Part shown: in pieces, positions 1-4,878 of the stretch
How the letters are laid out: the number at the start of each line of letters is the position of its first letter
Numbering within the stretch: position 1 is the first letter of the stretch
IMG/VR virus record: IMGVR_UViG_3300042914_002812
Location: 1 to 38,508 of that record
Reading direction: 5' to 3' (one strand)
DNA: 38,508 nt
Origin: a virus
The notes under the pieces: model-generated
Seen by the model: the letters and a program-made list of their open reading frames with translations, nothing else
What the model was told of the DNA's origin: nothing
Databases searched by the model: none
Position numbers and translations under genes: made by a program

Positions 1-239
1 GTGGGCTCGCACTGAAGCACGGGCTACAGGTCGCCTTCGGCACGATCGACAGCGACTATCGAGGCGAGGTGGGCGTGATCGTCTACAACGTCGGCGACCG
101 CATCACGCTTCGGCCCGGCGACCGCATCGCGCAGATGGTGTTCGCTCGCGTGCCTCGCGTGCGGCTGCTCGAGGTGGCAGAGCTCACGAGCACCACCAAC
201 CGCGGCGTCGGAGGCTTTGGCTCCACGGGGCAGTCATGA
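1..239 (+). CDS. dut: dUTPase (dUTP pyrophosphatase), C-terminal part
   Basis: The first full codon is at base 3 and the stop is at 237-239; the 5' part lies outside the window. The enzyme hydrolyses dUTP to dUMP and pyrophosphate, keeping uracil out of DNA and feeding thymidylate synthesis. The visible 78 residues hold trimeric-dUTPase motif 3 ([17 protein letters not shown], including the Asp and Tyr that contact deoxyribose), motif 4 (RIAQMVFA) and the flexible glycine-rich motif 5 ([10 protein letters not shown]) that closes over the triphosphate. The stop overlaps the next start in ATGA, so the two genes are probably translationally coupled. thyX, which uses the product dUMP, lies two genes downstream. 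Identification is firm. Confidence 0.95.
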   Translation, partial: GLALKHGLQVAFGTIDSDYRGEVGVIVYNVGDRITLRPGDRIAQMVFARVPRVRLLEVAELTSTTNRGVGGFGSTGQS

Positions 240-451
240 CGCACAGCGCATGTCGTTGCCACGCATGCGAATACCACGCTCGCAAGTCGCACGACGATGA
301 GATGGCCCGCGAGCGGCAGTGCAAGCACGAGCGCATCGTCGAGGCATTGCAGCGCGTGCGTCAGCTCGACGCCGACCTCACAGCCGCGCGCGACGACAAC
401 AAGCGGCTCGTGGCCGAGCTGCGCGAGCTGCGCGAAAGGCTGTCGCGATGA
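236..451 (+). CDS. Small Cys/His-rich coiled-coil protein, unknown function
   Basis: A 71-residue protein sits between dut and thyX and overlaps both by ATGA (236-239 and 448-451), so it is part of the same operon. The N-terminus has a Cys-x-Cys-His-x-x-Cys cluster (residues 6-10) followed by a His and another Cys near residue 29, which could bind a metal. The C-terminal half, from about residue 33, is strongly charged and heptad-like ([20 protein letters not shown]), as in a short coiled coil. I do not recognise a family. Its position suggests a role tied to nucleotide metabolism, but this is only context. Confidence 0.75.
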   Translation: MTHSACRCHACEYHARKSHDDEMARERQCKHERIVEALQRVRQLDADLTAARDDNKRLVAELRELRERLSR

Positions 452-1263
452 GTTACGCCGCACGCATTCTCGCCGACAGCCTCGCGCCGAGTGGCGTGCG
501 GCTCACGACGTTCGAGGTCACGTTCCCGCGCTTCATCCTGGCCGAGTGGAACACGCACCGCATGCTCTCGCGCAACGCTGCGAGCTCGCGCGCGATCCCC
601 GTGCGCAAGCTGCTCGAGCAGGTCGAGACCGAGCCATTCGTGCCCGAGTACTGGGGAGCCAACAGGCCAGGCATGCAGGCCACCGAGGAGCTACCCGAGC
701 GCGACGCAGCAGACGCCCGCGCCACGTGGCTACAGGCCCGCGACGCAGCGTGCGACCACGCGCGCGTGCTCATGAGCCTGGGCGCGCACAAGCAGCTCGC
801 CAACAGGCTGCTCGAGCCGTTCACGTGGTGCACCGTCATCGTGTCGTCGACCACGTGGGACAACCTCTTCGCGCTGCGATGCCACGCCGACGCGCAGCCA
901 GAGTTCCGGCGCATCGCCTGCATGATGCGCGACGAGCTAGGCATCTCGACGCCACGAGCGCTCGCCATCGGCGACTGGCACTTGCCGCTCGCGCCAGACG
1001 TCGACGAGCTGCAGGCCGAGGGCTACACCATCGACGAGCGCGCGCGCATCAGCGCCGCCAGGTGCGCTCGCGTGAGCTACCTCACCCACGACGGAAAGCG
1101 CGTGCCTGCCACCGACCTAGAGCTCGCACGCAGGCTTCTCGAGGCTGGCCACATGAGCCCGTTCGAGCACGTCGCGCAGCCCAGCAGCCAAGAGCACACG
1201 CGCAGCGGCAACTTCCACGGCTGGTACCAGTACCGAAAGCGCCTGGAAAACCGCGCTCTGTAA
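448..1263 (+). CDS. thyX: Flavin-dependent thymidylate synthase (phage-type ThyX)
   Basis: A 271-residue protein starts at the ATG overlapping the previous stop. ThyX methylates dUMP to dTMP using methylenetetrahydrofolate, FAD and NADPH. Visible motifs are HRMLSRNAASSR at residues 37-48, the variant ThyX signature (canonical RHRxxSxNxxSxR), KQLANRLLEPF at 115-125, CARVSYL at 206-212 and HMSPFEH at 235-241. The last two resemble the ARVSF and HxTPFEH elements that come before the signature in classical bacterial ThyX, so the motif order is rearranged here. I know the same arrangement from other phage proteins annotated as ThyX. With dut upstream it gives a dUTP to dTMP route. A trailing segment (GNFHGWYQYRK) is also typical of the phage family. 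Confidence 0.9.
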   Translation: MSYAARILADSLAPSGVRLTTFEVTFPRFILAEWNTHRMLSRNAASSRAIPVRKLLEQVETEPFVPEYWGANRPGMQATEELPERDAADARATWLQARDAACDHARVLMSLGAHKQLANRLLEPFTWCTVIVSSTTWDNLFALRCHADAQPEFRRIACMMRDELGISTPRALAIGDWHLPLAPDVDELQAEGYTIDERARISAARCARVSYLTHDGKRVPATDLELARRLLEAGHMSPFEHVAQPSSQEHTRSGNFHGWYQYRKRLENRAL

Positions 1264-1291
1264 CAATCGACACCCGGCGTGTAAAAAAGAC

Positions 1292-1319
1292 TTGCGCGCT
1301 CGGCTGGCTGCGCTATTGT
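1292..1319 (+). promoter_or_regulatory. sigma70-like promoter P1
   Basis: A -35 box TTGCGC (1292-1297), a 16-base spacer and a -10 box TATTGT (1314-1319) lie just after thyX. The 21 bases from 1309 to 1329 are identical to those at 3736-3756 in promoter P5. Transcription would start near 1326, placing leader L1 at the very 5' end of the RNA. Confidence 0.7.
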
Positions 1320-1326
1320 CTCTCTT

Positions 1327-1349
1327 GTCGACACCCCGAGCGGGACGAC
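1327..1349 (+). promoter_or_regulatory. Structured leader L1 (repeat RNA motif)
   Basis: GTCG (1327-1330) pairs with CGAC (1346-1349). Between them are an ACA / A internal loop (1331-1333 and 1345) and a CCC/GGG inner stem closed by about four bases. The Shine-Dalgarno AAGGAG follows and the ATG is at 1368. This is one of six copies whose outer stems differ but still pair. Confidence 0.75.
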
Positions 1350-1367
1350 ACAACAAGGAGAGACATC

Positions 1368-1499
1368 ATGAAGCGCGGCGATAAGATTGTGGTCTGCGGC
1401 GTCAGCGGTCGATATGTGGGCACCAGGGCCGGAGTGCAGTGGATCTGCTACGATGGCCAAGACTACGAGGCAATGTGCGCTGCGTTTGACGCGCGCTAG
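1368..1499 (+). CDS. Small phage protein of 43 residues, unknown
   Basis: The start is supported by AAGGAG seven bases upstream and by its own promoter and leader. The product is 43 residues, begins MKRGDKIVVCGVSGRYVG and ends CAAFDAR, with three cysteines and a predicted short beta-rich fold (my reading of the alternating hydrophobics). No family is recognised. It is likely a small early protein, possibly a host-takeover factor like many phage proteins of this size; that role is a guess. The next gene has the leader motif but no promoter, so the two probably share a transcript. Confidence 0.7.
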   Translation: MKRGDKIVVCGVSGRYVGTRAGVQWICYDGQDYEAMCAAFDAR

Positions 1500-1506
1500 G
1501 CCGAAA

Positions 1507-1537
1507 CCCCGCAAGGGGTCGCACCGTCAAGCGGTGC
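1507..1537 (+). other. Two tandem intercistronic hairpins
   Basis: CCCC-GCAA-GGGG (1507-1518, a GNRA-type loop) is followed after two bases by GCACCG-TCAAG-CGGTGC (1521-1537). Neither has a T-run, so they are not classic terminators. They lie between the 43-residue gene and leader L2 and could be RNA-stability or processing elements, or weak attenuators. Confidence 0.6.
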
Positions 1538-1550
1538 CTGACGAGGCCAA

Positions 1551-1572
1551 CCGACACCCCACTGCGGGACGG
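1551..1572 (+). promoter_or_regulatory. Structured leader L2 (repeat RNA motif)
   Basis: CCG (1551-1553) pairs with CGG (1570-1572) around the conserved ACA / A internal loop and the CCC/GGG inner stem. AAGGAGA follows at about 1578, and the GTG start is at 1590. This copy has no promoter of its own, so the motif travels with the ribosome-binding site rather than with transcription start. Confidence 0.7.
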
Positions 1573-1589
1573 CAACAAGGAGAAAACCA

Positions 1590-1772
1590 GTGACCACGCG
1601 ACAGAACTACATCGATTTCTGCCAAGAACATGGAACCGATCCGGTGGAGCACGAAAACCAAGTGCTGTCGATCGGCAGCGAATACTTGCCCGCATATGCG
1701 CGCCGTGTCCGTGACGGCAAGAAAGCCACCGCCGCCTACTGGCGTTGGCTGACAGAACAGCTCCTTGCTTGA
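1590..1772 (+). CDS. Small phage protein of 60 residues, unknown
   Basis: The GTG start at 1590 is chosen because AAGGAGA lies about seven bases upstream. The product is 60 residues (begins MTTRQNYIDFCQEHG), amphipathic and probably helical, rich in Tyr, Trp and charged residues, with a basic segment YARRVRDGKKATAAYWRW. No family is recognised. The stop TGA (1770-1772) lies inside the -35 box of the next promoter. Confidence 0.7.
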   Translation: MTTRQNYIDFCQEHGTDPVEHENQVLSIGSEYLPAYARRVRDGKKATAAYWRWLTEQLLA

Positions 1773-1797
1773 CACGATTCCTCGCGAGCGATAAGTC
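1769..1797 (+). promoter_or_regulatory. sigma70-like promoter P3 with inverted repeat
   Basis: A consensus -35 TTGACA (1769-1774) contains the stop codon of the gene before it. The -10 is less clear: GATAAG (1790-1795) or TAAGTC (1792-1797). The 27 bases 1767-1793 match 2400-2426 at all but one position and include an inverted repeat TCGC-GA-GCGA (1782-1791) that could be an operator. Confidence 0.6.
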
Positions 1798-1804
1798 ACG
1801 ACCA

Positions 1805-1826
1805 CGGACACCCCACAGCGGGACCG
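1805..1826 (+). promoter_or_regulatory. Structured leader L3 (repeat RNA motif)
   Basis: CGG (1805-1807) pairs with CCG (1824-1826), the reverse polarity of the pairs in L2, around ACA / A and the CCCC...GGG inner stem. The Shine-Dalgarno AGGAG follows almost at once (1829-1833). Confidence 0.72.
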
Positions 1827-1836
1827 ACAGGAGACC

Positions 1837-2028
1837 ATGACCATGATCATCAGCGTCCAAGCAAATGCCCTGCGAGTCGGCGACAAGCTCGTCGCCATCG
1901 AGTACGTGTATAACGAGAAGATCACCAAGCTCACCACGCTGCCCAACGGCAGCGTCGAGATCACCATGGGCCGCGGGCGTCGCGTGCGCACCGTCGCCCC
2001 CACCACCGAGTGCGAGGTGTCGCGATGA
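1837..2028 (+). CDS. Small beta-rich phage protein, unknown
   Basis: A 63-residue product. Two starts are possible: ATG 1837 (three bases from the Shine-Dalgarno) and ATG 1843 (nine bases, better spacing), which would remove Met-Thr. The sequence (ALRVGDKLVAIEYVYNEKITKL, then a hydrophilic tail with repeated Arg) has the look of small SH3-like beta proteins common in phage early regions. This is resemblance, not a family assignment. The stop overlaps the next ATG (ATGA, 2025-2028), so the pair should be translationally coupled. Confidence 0.7.
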   Translation: MTMIISVQANALRVGDKLVAIEYVYNEKITKLTTLPNGSVEITMGRGRRVRTVAPTTECEVSR

Positions 2029-2405
2029 GCGCCGGCGCACTGCAACCGAGCGACCAGCTGTGGGCCGAGATGCGTCGCGCCGGTCAGCTGTTCTTCAGCG
2101 TCGGCTACCCATACCACAGCGCTCACCTCGCGCAGCCCGAGCGCGCGGGTTTCATGCTGTGGCGCAACGAGTGGGGCCAGGTGCTCATGAGCATCACCGG
2201 GCCCTGCAAGGGCAAGCGGCAGTGGCAAAAGACGGTGGTCGAGGGCTGGCGTCAGGCCCTCGAGGTCATCCCCGCCGACCTGTTCGCCTGGACCCCACTC
2301 TTGCGCGACTTTGGCGACTACGGCACCACCTATGCGCTCCACAAGCTCGGGCGCATCAGCGCGTGCGACACGCGAGTGGCCATCGCGGAGATGACGCGGG
2401 CTTGA
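2025..2405 (+). CDS. Hypothetical phage protein, 126 residues
   Basis: It starts at the ATG overlapping the previous stop and has no promoter or leader of its own. It begins MSAGALQPSDQLWAEMRRAG, is rich in Trp and Tyr, and carries a basic stretch GPCKGKRQWQKTV around residues 60-75. No signal peptide or membrane segment is visible. The family is not recognised. The stop TGA (2403-2405) is embedded in the -35 TTGACA of the next promoter, the second case of this arrangement. Confidence 0.75.
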   Translation: MSAGALQPSDQLWAEMRRAGQLFFSVGYPYHSAHLAQPERAGFMLWRNEWGQVLMSITGPCKGKRQWQKTVVEGWRQALEVIPADLFAWTPLLRDFGDYGTTYALHKLGRISACDTRVAIAEMTRA

Positions 2406-2430
2406 CACGATTCATCGCGAGCGATACAAC
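2402..2430 (+). promoter_or_regulatory. sigma70-like promoter P4 with inverted repeat
   Basis: A -35 TTGACA (2402-2407), a 17-base spacer and a -10 TACAAC (2425-2430). It is nearly identical to P3 across 27 bases. The inverted repeat ATCGC-GA-GCGAT (2414-2425) runs up to the -10, a plausible repressor site. Confidence 0.65.
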
Positions 2431-2441
2431 ACGATTGCCAC

Positions 2442-2464
2442 GCCGACACCCCACGAGGGACGGC
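2442..2464 (+). promoter_or_regulatory. Structured leader L4 (repeat RNA motif)
   Basis: GCCG (2442-2445) pairs with CGGC (2461-2464), enclosing ACA / A and CCCC-ACGA-GGG. ACAACGGAGA follows and the ATG is at 2480. Confidence 0.75.
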
Positions 2465-2479
2465 AACAACGGAGACACC

Positions 2480-3103
2480 ATGATCATCAACTGGTACCAA
2501 ACAGGACTCAGCAAAAAAGCATGGGAGGGGAGCCCCAACGACGTGGCCTTCGCGGGCCATGTCGACGCCGACCCGCAGCTTGTGTTCTGGCCCACGTGGC
2601 CAGAGCGCATTCGCGAGCTGGGCGCGGTGCGCATCATCGACTGCGAGCGCATGCACGCAATCGCCCGCAACTGGACGGCAGTGGCGCAACCCTCAGTCCG
2701 ACCGATGTCGGACGACCAGTGCAGCCGCTACCACTTCGACGGATGGGCGCTGTCTCGCCTGATCGCGTCCGAGCTCTGCGCCATCGAGGCCATCGAGAGG
2801 CGCGATGGCGAAGAGGCAGAGCTGCTCATCGAGGCGGCTCAAGCCTCGTCCATGACCATCGAGCCCAACTCATGGGCTTACCAGTCGGCGCACACGGCGA
2901 TGGCATGGCAGTACGATGGGCCTCACGAATGCGTGAAGCTCATGCTGGCGCGCCGCGGCTACAGGGTGTGCTCGGCCAGCGAGCACTCGGTCGAATACCC
3001 CGACAGGCGAGGCCAGACTTGGCTCGAGTCACGCCAGCCGCCACGAACGGACTGGCTCGCGGAGGCCAAGTCGTTTTGGTCGGCGCGGCGAGGTGCGCTG
3101 TGA
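2480..3103 (+). CDS. Hypothetical phage protein, 207 residues
   Basis: The ATG follows CGGAG by five bases and directly follows promoter P4 and leader L4. The protein starts MIINWYQTGLSKKAWEG and is mixed alpha/beta in appearance, with an acidic helical middle (AIEAIERRDGEEAELLIEAA) and several Trp residues. It has no membrane segment and no motif I can name. The stop overlaps the next GTG (GTGA, 3100-3103), giving a three-gene coupled unit to 3656. Confidence 0.8.
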   Translation: MIINWYQTGLSKKAWEGSPNDVAFAGHVDADPQLVFWPTWPERIRELGAVRIIDCERMHAIARNWTAVAQPSVRPMSDDQCSRYHFDGWALSRLIASELCAIEAIERRDGEEAELLIEAAQASSMTIEPNSWAYQSAHTAMAWQYDGPHECVKLMLARRGYRVCSASEHSVEYPDRRGQTWLESRQPPRTDWLAEAKSFWSARRGAL

Positions 3104-3384
3104 CCATCTCACGCAAAGCACTCGCATCCATCCGAGCAGCGCTGCGCCAGATCGGCGCTGCCATCCGAGACGAGGTGCAGCGGGAGCGCTCCACTCTCAT
3201 CGGCGCCGAGTACGTGCGTGGCGGCTGCGATGGCGTATGGCGCGTCGCGCTCGACACTGGCAACACCGTGCAGCTGAGGTGCGGCGAGCGCTACGCGTTC
3301 GTGGCGCGCTCCGAGCTCGACGGCCCGCTGTGGACTCGCCTCGACCGCGTCTACGGCACCACGCCCACGCAGGGAGACGCGTGA
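3100..3384 (+). CDS. Hypothetical phage protein, 94 residues
   Basis: The GTG start overlaps the previous stop by GTGA, an arrangement used repeatedly in this genome. The N-terminal 30 residues form a likely helix (RKALASIRAALRQIGAAIRDEV). The rest looks beta-rich, with a G-x-W-R-V-A-L-D-T-G-N segment resembling a short hairpin. No family is recognised. Confidence 0.72.
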   Translation: MTISRKALASIRAALRQIGAAIRDEVQRERSTLIGAEYVRGGCDGVWRVALDTGNTVQLRCGERYAFVARSELDGPLWTRLDRVYGTTPTQGDA

Positions 3385-3656
3385 CCACCGACTTCGACGT
3401 GCGGCTGCTCGAGCTGGTCGAGCAGCTGCGCGAGGGAGAAACCACCATGCGACGAGAGTACAACCACAGCCCGCTCGGCCTGCTACCGAGCACGGGCAAG
3501 CAAACGATCAACATCCGCTACAGCCTACCCGTGGAGCTCGTAAACTGGGTGCGCTCGGAGTCGCAGGCGCTAGGCATCAGCGCGAGCGAGTTCGTCGAGG
3601 CCCAGCTCGACACCGCGCGCGACAACTGGGACGACATCCACAGCGACGACGACTAG
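3381..3656 (+). CDS. Ribbon-helix-helix-like small DNA-binding protein
   Basis: 91 residues from GTG 3381 (GTGA overlap), or 69 residues from ATG 3447, which has AGGGAGA upstream. Residues about 42-78 (INIRYSLPVELVNWVRSESQ followed by LGISASEFVEAQL) match the pattern of ribbon-helix-helix/CopG-type proteins: a beta strand of alternating residues, then two helices separated by a short turn (GISAS). Such proteins dimerise and bind operators through the strand, so it could regulate promoters such as P3 and P4 nearby; that link is inference. The tail is acidic (SDDD). It is the last gene before a strong terminator. Confidence 0.65.
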   Translation: MTTDFDVRLLELVEQLREGETTMRREYNHSPLGLLPSTGKQTINIRYSLPVELVNWVRSESQALGISASEFVEAQLDTARDNWDDIHSDDD

Positions 3657-3677
3657 TCAAGCGCAAAGCGACGTCGC

Positions 3678-3716
3678 AAAAAAAACGCACTCACTTGCCA
3701 TGGGTGCGTTTTTTTT
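3678..3716. terminator. Bidirectional rho-independent terminator
   Basis: Eight A (3678-3685), stem CGCACTC (3686-3692) pairing with GGGTGCG (3702-3708) with one G-T pair, then eight T (3709-3716). The A and T runs make it work from both strands. It ends the unit 2480-3656 and directly abuts promoter P5. Confidence 0.9.
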
Positions 3717-3718
3717 AC

Positions 3719-3746
3719 TTGCGCATCCCAGCCGATGCGCTATTGT
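3719..3746 (+). promoter_or_regulatory. sigma70-like promoter P5
   Basis: A -35 TTGCGC (3719-3724), a 16-base spacer and a -10 TATTGT (3741-3746). It has the same boxes and spacing as P1, including a 21-base identity covering the -10 and start region (3736-3756). Confidence 0.72.
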
Positions 3747-3760
3747 CTCTCTTGTCAACA

Positions 3761-3783
3761 GCGGACACCCCCAGCGGGACCGC
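3761..3783 (+). promoter_or_regulatory. Structured leader L5 (repeat RNA motif)
   Basis: GCGG (3761-3764) pairs with CCGC (3780-3783) around ACA / A and the inner stem CCC...GGG with loop AGC. AAGGAG follows and the ATG is at 3805. Confidence 0.77.
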
Positions 3784-3804
3784 GACAACCAAGGAGCCGA
3801 CACC

Positions 3805-4014
3805 ATGAAGAATGCATCCGCCATCGCCATCGCCCGCAAGATGCTCAAGATCGACATCGACGCCTGGAAGCGTGAGGGATTCCACGGCAAGATGAGCACC
3901 GACTGCGAGTGGGCCGATCGAACCATCTGCGAGCTCGTGGGCCGCAAGATGCGCGAGCAGAGCCTGAGCGACGTGCGTCGCGCATACGAGAGCATCATGC
4001 GCTCGATGGCTTGA
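3805..4014 (+). CDS. Small phage protein of 69 residues, unknown
   Basis: The ATG lies eight bases after AAGGAG. The product is helical and charged (starts MKNASAIAIARKMLKIDIDAW), with two cysteines (around residues 34 and 42). No family is recognised. The stop TGA (4012-4014) is again inside the next promoter's TTGACA. Confidence 0.75.
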   Translation: MKNASAIAIARKMLKIDIDAWKREGFHGKMSTDCEWADRTICELVGRKMREQSLSDVRRAYESIMRSMA

Positions 4015-4038
4015 CACGAGCAGCTACTCAGCTACTAT
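4011..4038 (+). promoter_or_regulatory. sigma70-like promoter P6
   Basis: A -35 TTGACA (4011-4016), a 16-base spacer and a -10 TACTAT (4033-4038). It shares GCTTGACACGA with P3 and P4 but not their inverted repeat, so it may escape the same regulator. Confidence 0.72.
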
Positions 4039-4046
4039 CTCACCAA

Positions 4047-4067
4047 CGGACACCCCCAGCGGGACCG
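4047..4067 (+). promoter_or_regulatory. Structured leader L6 (repeat RNA motif)
   Basis: CGG (4047-4049) pairs with CCG (4065-4067) around ACA / A and the CCC-GGG inner stem. Loop and inner stem are identical to L5, while the outer stem is one pair shorter. ACAACCAGGAGA follows and the ATG is at 4088. Confidence 0.75.
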
Positions 4068-4087
4068 CTACAACCAGGAGACCGACC

Positions 4088-4501
4088 ATGGACATCGACA
4101 AGCTGAGCATTCGCAACCACATTTACGTTGACGGCTACGCTTACGGTGTGCGCCCGCACATCACGGGCGTGACGCCCTGGGAGCAGCGCCTCGCGCCCAA
4201 CACTGGCAGCGCGTACCAGCCCGAGCCGCGCGACGCGGTGATGTCCACGGTCGTGACGATCGACAACCCCGTCACCGGCTACGGGGTCGACTACGAGGTG
4301 CTCGTGTGCGCCGACTACGAGCCCGCCCAGCGTGGCGGCTGGGATGATCCCTCATGGGAGGCCCACTGGCACTCGCCCGAGGCCTGGTACTACCGCGAGG
4401 GGCGCGGCTGGAAGCGCCTCGAGCTGACCGAGCGCGCGGAGGCGCAGCTCATCGCCGAGCTCGACCGCGAGGCCGAGTACCGCCGCAACTACCGCGACTG
4501 A
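4088..4501 (+). CDS. Hypothetical phage protein, 137 residues
   Basis: The last plus-strand gene. It starts seven bases after AGGAG behind promoter P6 and leader L6. The protein begins MDIDKLSIRNHIYVDGYAYG. The middle (residues about 85-115) is rich in Trp, Tyr and His, and the C-terminus is an acidic/basic helix (ERAEAQLIAELDREAEYRR). No recognised domain. It stops just before the convergent terminator. Confidence 0.78.
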   Translation: MDIDKLSIRNHIYVDGYAYGVRPHITGVTPWEQRLAPNTGSAYQPEPRDAVMSTVVTIDNPVTGYGVDYEVLVCADYEPAQRGGWDDPSWEAHWHSPEAWYYREGRGWKRLELTERAEAQLIAELDREAEYRRNYRD

Positions 4502-4511
4502 GCCCTCCCCC

Positions 4512-4557
4512 GCAAAAGCACGAAGCGCCCAGGTCATGCCTGGGCGTTGTCGTTTTG
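4512..4557. terminator. Bidirectional terminator between convergent units
   Basis: CGCCCAGG (4526-4533) pairs perfectly with CCTGGGCG (4539-4546) around a five-base loop. AAAA (4514-4517) and TTTT (4553-4556) flank it, so it can stop the left-arm transcript on one strand and the long late transcript on the other. Confidence 0.85.
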
Positions 4558-4590
4558 TGGGCAACGTGTGAGCTTAGCTTACAAGTTGGG

Positions 4591-4869
4591 TCAACTCCAT
4601 TTTTCGCGGTCGCTCCAGTAGGCCGCGCTCAGCTTGCCCTTGGCGATGTTCTTGGCGTGCCGAGCCTTGAACGACTTGCGCCGCGCCTTGGCTGCCTCGC
4701 TCTCCCCCTCTCGAGGTGGCGAGCCCTTGGTGCCCTGCTCGCCAAAGCGAATGAGCTTGATCACGTCGCCCTCTTTCGCGAGCACAGCGTGACTCTTGGT
4801 CGGGTGATTGGGCGTGCGCTTGGGCTTGTTGTAGCCCTCGAACCTCTCGCCTCGATACTCAAGAGCCAT
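4591..4869 (-). CDS. Conserved phage protein, DUF6321-like
   Basis: A 92-residue basic protein. The segments YNKPKRTPNHPTKSHAVLAK, VIKLIRFGEQG and SFKARHAKNIAKGKLSAAYW match a small family I recall from many unrelated phages (usually annotated DUF6321); its function is unknown. The C-terminal KARHAKNI...SAAYW part is the most conserved. It is the last gene of the late transcript, just before the convergent terminator. Confidence 0.8.
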   Translation of the reverse strand: MALEYRGERFEGYNKPKRTPNHPTKSHAVLAKEGDVIKLIRFGEQGTKGSPPREGESEAAKARRKSFKARHAKNIAKGKLSAAYWSDREKWS

Positions 4870-4878
4870 GATGCCTCC

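Noticed and set aside
1270-1288. Hairpin ACAC-CCGGC-GTGT after thyX as a terminator or a seventh leader copy
   Set aside because: It is followed by a run of A, not T, on the coding strand, and it lacks the GGGA half of the leader motif and a nearby start codon.
297-1499. Long open frames on the other frames or strand across thyX and similar places (e.g. 24109-25314 and 32193-33239 on the plus strand)
   Set aside because: They are shadows of real minus- or plus-strand genes in GC-rich DNA: Arg/Ala/His-rich translations, no ribosome-binding site logic, and the real genes carry recognisable motifs.
1837-1851. Similarity of the MTMII start to the lacZ alpha start, suggesting vector sequence
   Set aside because: Only a few residues match, and the gene has the phage leader and continues with unrelated sequence.
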